From contig NC_034010.1 in NCBI RefSeq assembly GCF_000346465.2, forward strand, positions 2,064,021-2,128,020: a stretch of DNA of 64,000 bases, in the 5' to 3' direction. Of the stretch, positions 44,355 to 55,600 are shown piece after piece. The translations under genes were made by a program, and so were the position numbers. This DNA is from Prunus persica. Its lineage: Eukaryota; Streptophyta; Magnoliopsida; Rosales; Rosaceae. The notes under the pieces are model-generated. The model was not told the DNA's origin. It did not search any database and saw nothing but the letters and a program-made list of their open reading frames with translations. Positions within the stretch are counted from its first letter, which is position 1, and each line of letters opens with the position of its first letter.

Positions 44355-45109
44355 ACTATGCAAATCGAAGATTTTAAGTTTTGATAAAGACCTGAGCCAG
44401 GCTGGAATGGTTCCTGAAAATTTGTTGAATGCAAGACTAATCAACTTCAATCGTCTCAAACGAGCCCATTCATGGGGCAATGTACCATAGAAACTGTTAT
44501 TTCTGAAGCGCAGCTCAGCAAGAAATGAGAGGAAGGTTCAACACCGTGACTCTAAGGTGGCGTACGCCACATGTAACGACAACCCAATTGCAAATGGAGG
44601 TATTGGCGGACCAGTTGGTGGTCAAAATGTCGTGAGGATCACTAGTAATATGGGATTTGAGAGCAAGAAGAGCAGACTGGTCTGTGGTGAAGTTGGTAAT
44701 TTGTGCTGCTACTGGGCCTGTAGCTATATACAGCAGTAGCAACGTTATTATTGACAAGAGGAAACCAGGTTGTCTCCCCATTGGAATATTGGATTGCTTA
44801 TTGACTGTTGCTGGAGAAGATGTGTGCAATTGTAGAGGAAACTAATTGGCTTAGGAAGGGAAGCCAAGTTCAAAGTTTAAATAGCTTTCAAATGATCTAA
44901 AAAAATGTCCACTGCGGGGTTTAAAATAATAAACAACTGCTACAGCGCCTTCCATGTTCCATTGTAAGATGTTGATTTTGTTATTTCCTTGGTTTATCCA
45001 AGTCAAATCCATGTCCCAGTCTTGAATCACAAATTCCTCTGAATAAGAAAAACATGCCAGAGTCCTTATTTGGTAGGAGGACACTTGTCTGACTTGGCCA
45101 AAGAACTGA

Positions 45110-45420
45110 TCAGTTGCTTTGAGTTCATCTCCCCAACAAATATATCATCAGTTGGCTTCCTTCTTGTGAATGTCTCCATTAGTACAATACCGAAACTATA
45201 CACATGACATCTCTGGTTGAAATGATTCCCTCCATTCCAAACTCCGAAATATTATATATGTGAATTTAGTTATATATGAAGGAAAATCATAAGGGCACCT
45301 TGTTCATAATGAAGGACAACATATATAAAATTGAAAATTAAACTAGTAACAGTACATCACCTGGAGCCATATACCCAATTGTGGCCGGGTCATGGTTTGG
45401 TTCGAATTGGGAAATGTACA
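45110..45420 (-). pseudogene. LRR receptor kinase relic, kinase part
   Basis: The minus strand reads N-H-D-P-A-T-I-G-Y-M-A-P near 45400-45360, then, after a break, the same V-Y-S-F-G-I-V-L-M-E-T-F-like segment as 41100-41200 (here at 45115-45240), with the same damage. It is the remains of the kinase end of another receptor gene upstream of the one at 44829. Confidence 0.75.
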
Positions 45421-45942
45421 CCCTGGTCGAATATTCCCAATTTGAATTAAACGTTCCCCTGAGGTGATTATTTGTCTGTTTGATAGTAAAAATGTGTCCA
45501 AGTTGTATTTAAGCTTATCTGATGGTTTGGTTTTTTAAAAAATTTCTCTAGAAGATAACATCCACCTAATAATAAACCGTCAAAATTTCTTCTGGAATAA
45601 GTCACTTTCAGTTTTGCCTTTCTTGGAGCTCAGCAATTAGATCATCAATCCGCACTAAAAGTCCCTCGAGAGGAAAAGGCGTGGGTTGAGCAGAACATCT
45701 AATGGAGTCACTTCAAAGTTTAAAACTCGCAATAAGTAAAAGGCAGTTGAAACAAGTTCCACATTACTGCATTTAGGTGACTAATAAAACTTCATGTAAA
45801 CGGCTTTTCTTTCTTCTTTTTTTTTGGTCGAAAATGTAAAGGGCTCTTAGACAAGGACTTTTGTTGAGAATTGGCCTAACATACTTTCCATAAGTGAAAC
45901 TGAGCTCTAATGTCTCGACGGTAATTCGAATGAGTTCCATGA
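45421..45942. other. Spacer and 3' flank of reductase copy 5
   Basis: No gene is visible. The right half should include the 3' UTR of the following minus-strand gene. Confidence 0.4.
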
Positions 45943-48900
45943 TTAAAAGAAGTTCTTCTCCTTCAAACTTTCCACAGTATCTTTCAATGTTACCTCCAGA
46001 GGCGTAAACTTAACACCCAAGGCTTGGGCTCTTTCCTTGGAAACTTGGTAAATTGGTGTGAAAGGTTTGTCATCTGCACATCTGCCATGAACACATAGAC
46101 ATTAATTTTTGAAGTTTGGACTTTCAAACCTTAAAGTCCAAATATTATGTTTCGCAATTTAGCACTTATGAAGAAAAATTCATATTACTGAGTCTGTTTA
46201 TCATATCAATGTTAAACAGAACAATATGAATGGCCATGGATTTCTTAGGCTAGAACAATATGGTAAACTTGACCAAAGAATTCCTCCTCTATCTCTAGGG
46301 TTGATGCAGATATCTTGGACAGGAGTAACATGCTATAATTTGATTATATTTGCAACTTACTTTTCTGGAATCTTGAGAGCAGGGAAGAGACCACGCAAAA
46401 GCTTCACGACCTCTGAACAGTGTGCTATTCTTCCAACTAAACAATATCTCCCACTAGCTGAAGCATTCTCAAAGGCTAGAATATGAGCATTGGCAACATC
46501 TCTAACATCAACCCATCTGTAAGTTATATTTGGAAATGTTTCAGCACCTGCATCAGTTAAACATCAGCAATAAGAATTTCTTAGCAGATTGTATGTTATC
46601 ACAGAGATAATGAAAAGAATTATTGAAGCATTACCTTGTGTCTTGGATTTTGAAGCAATTTTTTCGTGTTCGTAGTTTTTGTACAAGGATTTTTCAGAAG
46701 GAACCCTTTTAGTTTCATCTTTTTTGCTGTGGACTGCTTATCCACAGATTTAAATTTCCTTTTTCATTAATAGAATTCTGAGTGTTCTTAAAAAAAATAT
46801 TCTATACACGAAATTTAAATTAACTTTAGCATTCAAGGATTCTTAGTTTAGATGAGTAAACATGCGTATGCTATAACTTAGTTAGTGTTTTTGCATTCTT
46901 ACTGGGTTATGAAATGCTCAAGACAAATGAGAAGAATAGAAGAATGAGGAAAATGCAGAATGATGAAATGCTCTGCTTCTCTCACTCTGAAAAATGCGGA
47001 GAGAGAATGTATATTTCTTCTATCTGAATGAGCACACAAGGCGTGTACTACATAACCGTTAGCCTTAGCTGGATTCACACACAACAGCTTGAATCTCAGC
47101 CACACATCTAGCTATTCTAAGATCACTACACGTGGCTTATTTCAGCCTTACATTTTGTATGATTATATCTTTTATATAGAAAGAGTAAATCTCTAAAATC
47201 ATGATACTTCATATATTTCTATGAGGAATGATTGTATAATAAAATCATATAATCCAGAGGCTTCGGAGTACCATTTATGAGCTTTAGAACAGGCTCCACA
47301 CTTGTATTCAGAGTTGGCTGCAAGAGAGGACCAATCACCAATCCGGGATTTATCGCAACCATATCAATTCTGTTCTCTTTTGTGAACTTCCAAGCAGCAT
47401 CCTCAGCTAAGGTCTTTGAAATCATATACCAAAGCTGATGAAGAAAAAGTCTTAATAAACACAATGAACATGTATTTAAAGCATGAAAGCTATAAGATTT
47501 AACTCTTACACAATAAAAATTAGTCATTTACAAGAGGTATGCTAACAACCAGACCGAAAAAAACATAAATCTATATGAGCATCAACCGCGCCACGACATG
47601 TAATTATGTCTTTCAATTTACATCCACCACTTAATACGGCAATACTGGCTAAAGAATCCTAAAAAGTGTTCATATGTAGGCTCACTAAGAAGGTAAAAAA
47701 CAAACTGAGATATCTTAGGCAAAGCATGATCCTAAAGGTAAGGGGGCAAAATTCGGAACAAGACTGGATCTCAGGTGCCAAAAAATCGGGGGAATAATTC
47801 CATCTGATATTTCAAATACATAAACCAGTTACATCTTCACATGGAGGTTCACGAAGAACCTATAGAAGAGATATTCCATCATAAAAAATTAGCATGAGAA
47901 GTGTGCAAACCTTTAACTTTTCACAAACAGCTAGATCTGAAAACCAAGATTCATCGATTATCACATCAGGAGCAAGAGGTTTTCCATTAAACGCAACTGC
48001 TGCCATAGAGGATGTTATAACCACCCTTTTGATAGATGGCACCTTAGCACACGATCTAAGGACATTAAGCGTTCCCTTCAGAGCAGGGTCAATTAGTTCT
48101 GCCTGACAAAAGAAAACTTTTAAAGAGGCAGCCTATAGGGTCTTGATTTTAGAATGTGCACATAAGATGTAATTGAATGCAAAGTATCCAATAGCAGACC
48201 ATTGCACTTAGCTCCTTTTGCAACTGAGAACTTATAGTTAGCATCCGGTGAACATTTTTTAGCATAAAGAATTTAACTTTAAAACAATAACTGTATACTA
48301 ATAAATCTATGAAAGACGGACTACCTCAACAAAATCACAGCATAGAACATCAAAATATCATAAACTTTCAGTAAATCCAGCAAGAATGCAACAGAAATCG
48401 GTCACTTCTTGAAATCAAATGCAGACATATCATAATTAATGTATAAGCAACAGAGCAGTTAAAGTGATACAGGATGTACCTGCGGATCACTGACATCATG
48501 ATAAAATGGGGATGCTGTATGAAAAACACCTTCACTACCCTCAACTACGGAATTGAAAGATCCCTCTTCCAGTAGGTCTGCTTTGAACAACTGAAGCCTT
48601 TCCTTAGCTCCATCCAGTGCAAGTAAGTGTTCTGTTTTCTTCTTATCATCTGTGGCATATACAAGAGAATAACCCCATAAACCATAAAAACCCTACCTTA
48701 ACAAAAGATCGTGTGATATCAATCAAAACACTCCCAATCAACTAAACATCTATATATCAACTCTTGGGGATTAGTTTGATACTACCAATATTTACTTGAG
48801 GTGGCTAAACTAATCAAGTTATCAAGGTCCTAATCACACAAAATCATGGTGATCAAACTAATTAATTTCAGAAACCAACACAAATTTTCTAAAAAAGTTA

Positions 48901-49269
48901 CCAACTTTGATGAAAATATTCAAGCATTATTAGTAAAATATACTAACCCAACATATCAAGCCTGATACATTGTTCAATAAACTAGAATTTTGCCAAATAA
49001 AGTACCATAAGCTTCCTATAAACACAAATGGCTCAGCGATCATCAAATTAATCAGAAAAGGGATGCGATTGCAATCAATTGAAATAAAAAGAAAAAGAAG
49101 AAATGGGTATTTAACTATTTATCAAACAAAGGAGTGAAGTGAGACTGATGACTAACTTGGGTCACGAACCGAGGCTTTGACGGTATACCCCCGTTGCAGC
49201 AACAGCTTCACCACCCACGAAGCTATGTAACCGGACGCTCCGGTTACACTCACCACCTTCTCTGCTCCA

Positions 49270-49274
<5 letters not shown>
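45943..49274 (-). CDS. Phenylacetaldehyde / cinnamoyl-CoA reductase-like NADPH reductase, copy 5
   Basis: Exons 49157-49274, 48480-48649, 47911-48102, 47272-47434, 46361-46547 and 45943-46081 give 322 residues with normal splice sites. This is the most divergent copy and looks most like characterised plant phenylacetaldehyde reductases. It reads [11 protein letters not shown] where the other copies have S-P-V-x-F-S-S-T-D-P-Q. It also has L-W-Y-M-I-S-K-T at the active site, and C-A-D-D-K-P-F in exon 6. The NADPH turn is V-T-G-A-S-G-Y-I-A, with R-x5-K after V-R-D-P. In roses and tomato such enzymes reduce phenylacetaldehyde to 2-phenylethanol, so that activity is a reasonable hypothesis here. 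The C-terminus E-K-N-F-F is shorter by two residues than in copies 1-4. It is separated from them by the receptor kinase relics. Confidence 0.93.

Positions 49275-49309
<35 letters not shown>
49275..49309. repeat. CT repeat in leader of copy 5
   Basis: About 17 CT units directly upstream of the ATG (GA on the sense strand). Confidence 0.9.
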
Positions 49310-49310
<1 letters not shown>

Positions 49311-50824
49311 GAAATCTATATGATCGTTTTCTGATAATTTTACGTCATCTTGGTTTTTTTTTTTTTTTTAAGGGAAATAGCTCAAAATACCACTAGTTTT
49401 ATAATTTTTTGTCAAAATATCACCCGTCCTCCAAAATTTTAAAACTACCACTTATAAATACATATTTATTGTAAACTAATTGCACCCATATCAATTTTTC
49501 AAAAATTGAGTTCTCTCTCAACTCTCTTGGCTCTCTCTCTCCTCAGCCCGTCTCTCTCTGTCACTCAGCTCTCTTGCGCAACTCTCTCTGTCGTGTAACT
49601 CTCTCTCTCTCTCCGACACAGTCGTCTTCCTCCCTCAGCCATAGAAGCTTAACTCCACGGTTCACATCCACGAGGTACTGTTCATCTTCTTTTTCTTAGA
49701 AATTTGGGGTTTTTGTGAATTTGGTTTATGGTGTATGGATTTGTATGAAATTGGTTTAGGGTTTAGAGGTCGCTCTGAAATTGGTTTATGGTTTATGGGT
49801 TTGTATGAAATTGGTTTAGGGGTTTCTCTAGAGTCTAGGATTTGGAATTGATGAGATATATGATCTGGGCTTCAGATTATCCTAATTTGTTTTTCTTTAT
49901 TGTGATTGTGATTTTAGGTAAGGATTGGATGATGGGTTTTTATTTTGGGTCATCTGATATGGTTTTGAGATTAGTTTCATATCTATGATTTTGGTTAGTG
50001 TTAAAGTAAATAAATGGGTATTTCATTATTGCTAGCTAAGGATTGGGTGATGGGTTTTTGTTTTGGGTCATCTGATATGGTTTTGATATTGGTTTCATAT
50101 CTATGATTTTGGTTAGTGTTAAAGTAAATAAATGGGTATTTCAAATGGCATAAAAAACTTCAAATGCGGCCATGGATGATGTTCAAGGGGTTCTTACTTC
50201 TTTTTATTTCCTTGCACAAAATCATGAATTGATGAAAAGGAGTACAGAGCAGATGACACTATACAATTGGGCTGTGTGTGCATTGAGTGAATATGGCTAA
50301 AAGTTAAAATTGTGAACTTTTTACTATTTTTCAGAAAAGCTCCTATTGAAGTGCATGACCTATGCTGAAAAGTGGCATAAAAAACTTCAAATGCAGAGCA
50401 ATAGGTTCCTTAAATACACAACTTTGCAGAGCAAAATGTTCTTTTAGATTAAAAAAAAAAAGCTCATTTGAATACAATAGTAGGATAATAGGCTCTTGAT
50501 AAGTGCTGATTTGGTTTGATGGGTTCGATTTTGTTTGGTGGGTAATGCTTGATTTTTATCATTGTGATAATTGTGATAATTGTGATGATGGGATGGATAT
50601 GGAGCTTAATTTTGCTACTAGTTTGGCCAGTTTTGGATTTTGGTTTTTCTTACTTTAAAACAAAAATTGTTTCTTCACTAAGTGTAGTTCAATCTGATAA
50701 AACTGACAATGCAAAATGTTTCACGAATGTTTAATTTCATAATGGGTCATTTCAAACTTTTGTGAATGATCGTCTGCATTGGAATTGTAATTAATCAAGC
50801 CTTGTGTTTGATGTACTCATTACA
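49310..50824. other. Non-coding region with CT-rich stretch and tandem repeat
   Basis: 49500-49625 is dense in CTCTCT words and resembles a 5' leader (CACGAGGTACTGTTCATC at 49670 could be a splice donor context). Bases 49921-50154 hold a two-unit direct repeat of period 117 (AAGGATTGG(A/G)TGATGGGTTTTT at 49921 and 50038). GTTTATGG and GGTTTAGGG phrases recur before it. It may belong to the gene-fragment block that follows. Confidence 0.45.
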
Positions 50825-50825
50825 G

Positions 50826-50922
50826 GTAGGAAGGCGAATTGAGTCAGTGGTAGTCCCACTGGAGCAACTCAAGTCCCCTGATTTTACTGATCAACAAGAA
50901 TATGATGCCTGCAAAATGAAAT
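50826..50922 (+). pseudogene. Exon fragment resembling DUF810/MUN protein, copy 1
   Basis: After a TTACAG acceptor the frame reads V-G-R-R-I-E-S-V-V-V-P-L-E-Q-L, then D-F-T-D-Q-Q-E-Y-D-A, before a stop. This resembles an N-terminal exon of plant DUF810 (MUN-domain) proteins, which act in vesicle tethering of membrane proteins. I judge this from memory of the family, so the name is tentative. The fragment ends at a transposon insertion and has no neighbouring exons of that gene. Confidence 0.55.
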
Positions 50923-51404
50923 GAGTGTTGCTAAAAGAACCCTAAAATTAACTGAGTACACCCTATGATCTAAGTACATCCTAATATGTTAATTAAAATG
51001 TAAAATTAACTAAGTACACCCTATAAAACTACCAAAAATACTCCTGATACACCCTAATACTTTTAGCATTATTTTATAGTTGATTTTCAGCTTGATTTTT
51101 TTAATAGTGTTTATAAATCTTTGACTTTTCATATGGATTTATGCTTCTACTAAAACTGTTGACACTTTTTTTGCAATTCCAATTTCTTGCAATCACCACA
51201 TCTTTCGTTAAAAACACAATAGGACAAGCAATCTCTTGATTATGGTTGAATACGGTTAGTAGGGTGTACTTATTAAAATTATATTTGTTTCATAATTCCA
51301 TATATCCTTTTTGGTCATTTTATATTACGGTAAATCAGTAATTCAATATATACTTTTCCAGTAGGGTGTACTCAGTTAATTTTAGGATTCGTTTAGCAGC
51401 ACTC
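50923..51404. mobile_element. TIR element with 8-bp target duplication
   Basis: Target duplication AATGAAAT occurs at 50915-50922 and 51405-51412. The inverted ends are over 40 bp: GAGTGTTGCTAAAAGAACCC, then TAAAATTAACTGAGTACACC, mirrored at 51360-51404. The inverted twin near 52350 has the empty site (GCAAAATGAAATAAAGG), proving insertion. The 8-bp duplication suggests hAT. No protein. Confidence 0.9.
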
Positions 51405-51938
51405 AATGAAATAAAGGAGCTTTTCTGGTAATGAACTTTACTTTTGGACACACACATGCACAATGAACTTTACTGTCTTTGATGGCATTTTGTGTTATTT
51501 GTTTGATAGGAAGGTGATGTTGTTGTTGCCGTCGCTGAGAAGGTGAAGAAGAACAACCATGCACTATTAAAGTTGTAAAAGAGTCTTAGATTTGCACCCT
51601 TGACCCCATATTGAATAGCAATTTGGTGGTGGTCGTCTATTGGCTTGTATCTCATCATGACCTGGACAGTGGCTGTGCTTATGAGTATGTGACTTTATTT
51701 GCCTATGTCTGTTTCTAGTTAGCAGATTTGTCATGGGTATATTAGTGTAGTTACCATATTGCAAAGGCTGAAATCTGGATGATAACAGCTTCTTTTTATT
51801 GTTGTTTTAAAGTGAGGTATGTACGGGTCTTATGAAATTTTACAGAAATATATTGGAGGGCAAATAATTTTATTTTAGTTTTTTATTCCCAAATGATACC
51901 CAAAACATGTAAGCTTCACACTATGTTAATTTCTGCAG

Positions 51939-52043
51939 AATGGGAAAACATTGGACAATAAGTCAGAGGTTGTTGAGGGAATGAAGCTAGACAGGGTCTA
52001 CATATCCCCTTATTTCATCACCAACCAGAACAATCAGAAATGT
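51939..52043 (+). pseudogene. Captured exon of mitochondrial chaperonin CPN60
   Basis: A single 105-bp exon with acceptor TTTCTGCAG and donor TGT|GTAAGT encodes [32 protein letters not shown]. That is the apical-domain start of plant mitochondrial HSP60. Functional copies have G-Y-I-S after L-D-R; here it is V-Y-I-S. No other CPN60 exon is nearby, so it is a captured, non-functional fragment. Confidence 0.9.
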
Positions 52044-52344
52044 GTAAGTTTTAGTTTGACTCAGCGATAACTATGTCTTGAAACTGTTAGAGGGCTGTCA
52101 AAATTGCTCAGCAGATTTGCACCCTTGACCAAATTTCTCTTCAATATGTTGGTCAAGGGTGCAAATTTGTTGACGCTTCTCCAACTTTCTTACTACATGG
52201 TTGTTCTTCTTCACCTTCTCAGCGACGGCAACAACATCACCTTCCTATAAAACAAATAACACAAAATGCCATCAAAGACAGTAAAGTTCATTGTGCATGT
52301 GTGTGTCCAAAAGTAAAGTTCATTACCAGAAAAGCTCCTTTATT

Positions 52345-52436
52345 TCATTTTGCAGGCATCGTATTCTTGTTGATCAGTAAAATCAGAGGACTTGAGCTGC
52401 TCCAGTGGGACTACCACTGACTCAATTCGACTTCCT
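52345..52436 (-). pseudogene. Exon fragment resembling DUF810/MUN protein, copy 2
   Basis: The inverted twin of 50826-50922 reads V-G-S-R-I-E-S-V-V-V-P-L-E-Q-L, then S-S-D-F-T-D-Q-Q-E-Y, with the same stop. It differs at a few bases and lacks the transposon. Confidence 0.6.
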
Positions 52437-52626
52437 ACAACACATAAAATACTTCATTTTTCTAGTCCTTATGGATGAAATGCAGCAAGGAATTGCACTC
52501 GGAGACAACCCACTCTTGTTCACCATTTTTCATTTGCTACATAAGTTAATTCCAGATGAGAAAACTTAAAATCAAAGTCTTCAAATAGTACATAAGATAA
52601 AGAGTATAAAATCAGAAGCACCAAAC

Positions 52627-55600
52627 TCAAAGAAAAGAAAGACAGGTTAGCTCCAGGTGAGGACGCCTGGTCTTGTGATGTACCGCTCTTCTGTTTCTCA
52701 AACATGATATTCTCTCTAAAACTTTGTCAACGAAACCAAAATAGGCATCACTCCAAGGTTTTCTGATTGCTAAAATGAAAAAAGGAACCAGAAGACCTGC
52801 TGCAAATCCCAATCCAACACTCAAATAAAACCACTTATCAATGAAGCTGTTGCCACTGTCATTATCTTCCCCAGCTCTTCCTCCTTTGCCGGGATCAGCA
52901 CCCGGACAGCTTACAACAAGCGGAGGACCACAAAGGCCTGGATTTCCAGTAAAAGAGGCTGCATCAAAAGTTGTCAAATGAGCTGTATATGGGATCATAC
53001 CAGAGAAGTCATTGTTTGACAGATTTAGATACCCCAGGAATGAAAGTGAAGACAAACTTTGAGGAATAAGACCTGAGAACCTATTACTAGAAAGATCAAG
53101 CGATTGCAACTGCGTCAACTTTGAAATGTCTTGCAGAATGCCACCGCTTATTTGGTTTCCGGATAAGTTCAGAACAACCAAACCAGACAGTTTAGTTATT
53201 TCTTCAGGAAGATCTCCACTCAAATTATTTCCAGAGAGGTCTATGCTGATCACAAGGGAGAGAGTCTTGGTGTATTTTTGAGGCGAGCCTTTTAAGTTCA
53301 CAATCAAGCTTTCATCATAGTACCTGCCCCTGTACATCCCATAGAATAGATAGCGGTTCATGTTTTGCGTTCGAGCCATAGCTTTGAAATCTCCAAAGCT
53401 AGCTGGAATGCTTCCATTGAATTGATTTTCTGCAAGGTCCAGGACATGCAAAGAACTTATATTTGATAGCGCCATCGGAAGTTCTCCAAAAAATGCATTT
53501 GACCTCAACCTCAATATTCTCAGATGTTCAAAACCTTTCCCAATCCATGGTGGAATTCTTCCTGTGAGCATGTTGTTTCCAATATCCAGTGTCTCCAAAC
53601 TCGACAAATTCTGCAAAGATTGTGAAAGACCACCAGAGAGTTTGTTGTCACTTAGATGCAGTGTTTGAAGCATTCTCAGCTGAGCTAAGGAGCTGGGAAT
53701 GTTTCCAGATAGATTGTTCTTGCTAAGGTCTAGAGCCTTTAGATTAGAACAGTTCCCTATGCTAGGTGGAATATTTCCAGTTAGCATGTTATTTGAAAGA
53801 TCAATGGCTCCTAGAAGCAGAACTCTGCCTATAGATGCTGGGATTTCACCGATTAGTTGGTTTCCTGAAAGAGAGAGGAAGATCAAGTTTGGCGTGGTTT
53901 CCCCAATGGTCTTGGGGATATGACCTGAAAATCCATTGTTGGATAAATCTAGTAACTCAACACCAACAATTGGAAGAGGAATTGGACCTTCGAAGAAGTT
54001 GGAGCTCAAGTCAATATCCGCATGTGGATTAAAATTTAACAGATTTGGGAGCTGACCTCCTAACTGATTGAATGAAATGTTTAACAGTGAAAGGTTAGAT
54101 GAGATTTCCCAGAACCAGTTAGGAATGGAACCTGAAATCGTAGCATTGGAGAAATCTAGAAACTTGACCTCCTTTTGTGATCTTAACCAAGCAGGAAATG
54201 ATGGACCCAAATGGCATGAGCCTAGATCAAGATTCCAGACTTGAAATGGAGGGATCCAATTTGAACTGACATTTAATGTTAAAGAGTTGGAAGACAGATG
54301 TAAGAATGTCAGGTTACTGAGCTGCGAAAAATGTGTTTCGGTTATAATACCTGTCAAATGATTAAAAGAAACATCAAACAAAGACAGTTGAGAAAGTTTT
54401 CCCAAACTATCTGGGAGAGTCCCATTTAGTTTATTATGTCCAAGATCCAGAGTGGAAATGCTTGGTAATGAAACTAATGAAGAAGGGATGGGACCAGAGA
54501 GTGAGTTATAGGACAGAGTTAGTTCAACAAGATTCTCAAGTTGAACCAACCATTCGGGCAATTTACCGACCAATTGATTGACTGACAAATCAAAGTACTG
54601 TAGACTAGGCAGCGGAGTCCTAGAACTGCAGTTCCCTGTTACTAGGACTTCAGGTAATCCTGTTAGGTTATTACCAGATATGCGAAAATCTCTTAGGTTG
54701 CAAAGTTTACCGATGGAGCTCGGGATCTCACCCTCGACATTGTTGACAAAAAGATTAAAATGAGTGAGAGCTGTCATGTTGCCAAAGGAAGCCGGAAGTT
54801 TACCATGTAAGTTATTGGAAGCTAGATAAATAACTTCTGTCTTTTTCCATCCTCCTCTGAAAAGCTGAGAGCAACTTGCTGTTAGATTTTCATTCCCGGA
54901 AAGATCCAAAACCTTCAAACTTGGTAATTCACTGAAACCAAGTGGAATCCTTCCATACAAGCCAGAATAGCTTATACTGACACTTTCAAGACTACTGATA
55001 TTGACAAGCCAACTGGGTATCTCTGAGTTGAAGCCGTTAAAATCAAGTTCTATTACAGCAAGAGAAGTAAAATTGATAACTCTGGGAGAGTGAATTAAAC
55101 CAGACAAGCCACAACCCGACAGATGCAATTCAGTTAAGGACGAGAGTTTATTAAGGGTCTCAATCCATTCTGGTTCTAGCATTGAAAGGTCAGCTCCATT
55201 CATATTGAGATATTCCATAGATCTCATACCAGTCATCCATTCAAGGTTATCAACAGATACAAAATTAGACGACACATCAAGATACTGCAAGCTAGAGAGG
55301 TTCCCTAAATTTGGAAGAATTCCACCACTAAACCCAGCATGTGACAGGTTTAGATACTCCAAATTCTTCATGGTACCGAAGAATGCAGGAATTGAAATTC
55401 CATTGAATGTATTGAAGCTCAAGTCTAAATGTTTCAAGGACTGGAGTATTTTCAGTGATCGTCTAATTTCACCACTAAGGTTCCAGAATCCATACCTGCC
55501 AGGAGAATCATCTAATGGATTTAGCGGATGCGGGTTATGGAGATCAACTGCTATAACAGCTGAAGTTGTATTGTTGCAGTGTATCCCCCACCATTGGCAG

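Larger units (their letters stand above)
40858..44829 (-). pseudogene. Decayed LRR receptor-like kinase gene (class XII type)
   Basis: In minus-strand order the pieces are as follows. 44829-44515: a signal peptide (L-L-S-I-I-T-L-L-L-L-Y-I-A) and the cap D-Q-S-A-L-L-A-L-K. 44480-44160: LRRs. About 42730-42650 and 41700-41264: more LRRs (N-L-S-G-S, L-S-Q-L-T-E-L). 41200-40858: the end of the kinase (V-Y-S-F-G-I-V-L-M-E-T-F, R-K-P-T-D-E, then C-C-T-E-M-P-E-E-R-I-N-M). Family members sense microbial ligands at the cell surface. This copy has frameshifts (one in the kinase before V-Y-S-F-G), lacks most of the kinase, and is interrupted by two DNA transposons. Confidence 0.85.
50826..52440. repeat. 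Inverted repeat carrying host gene fragments
   Basis: The left arm (50826-50922 plus 51413-51640) and right arm (about 52120-52440, reversed) match over about 300 bp, including the DUF810-like exon and the words GAAGGTGATGTTGTTG and GAGAAGGTGAAGAAGAACAACC. The spacer contains a CPN60 exon. The left arm is interrupted by a 482-bp transposon. Capture of two unrelated genes suggests a Pack-type or Helitron-like vehicle, but no ends were found. Confidence 0.75.
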
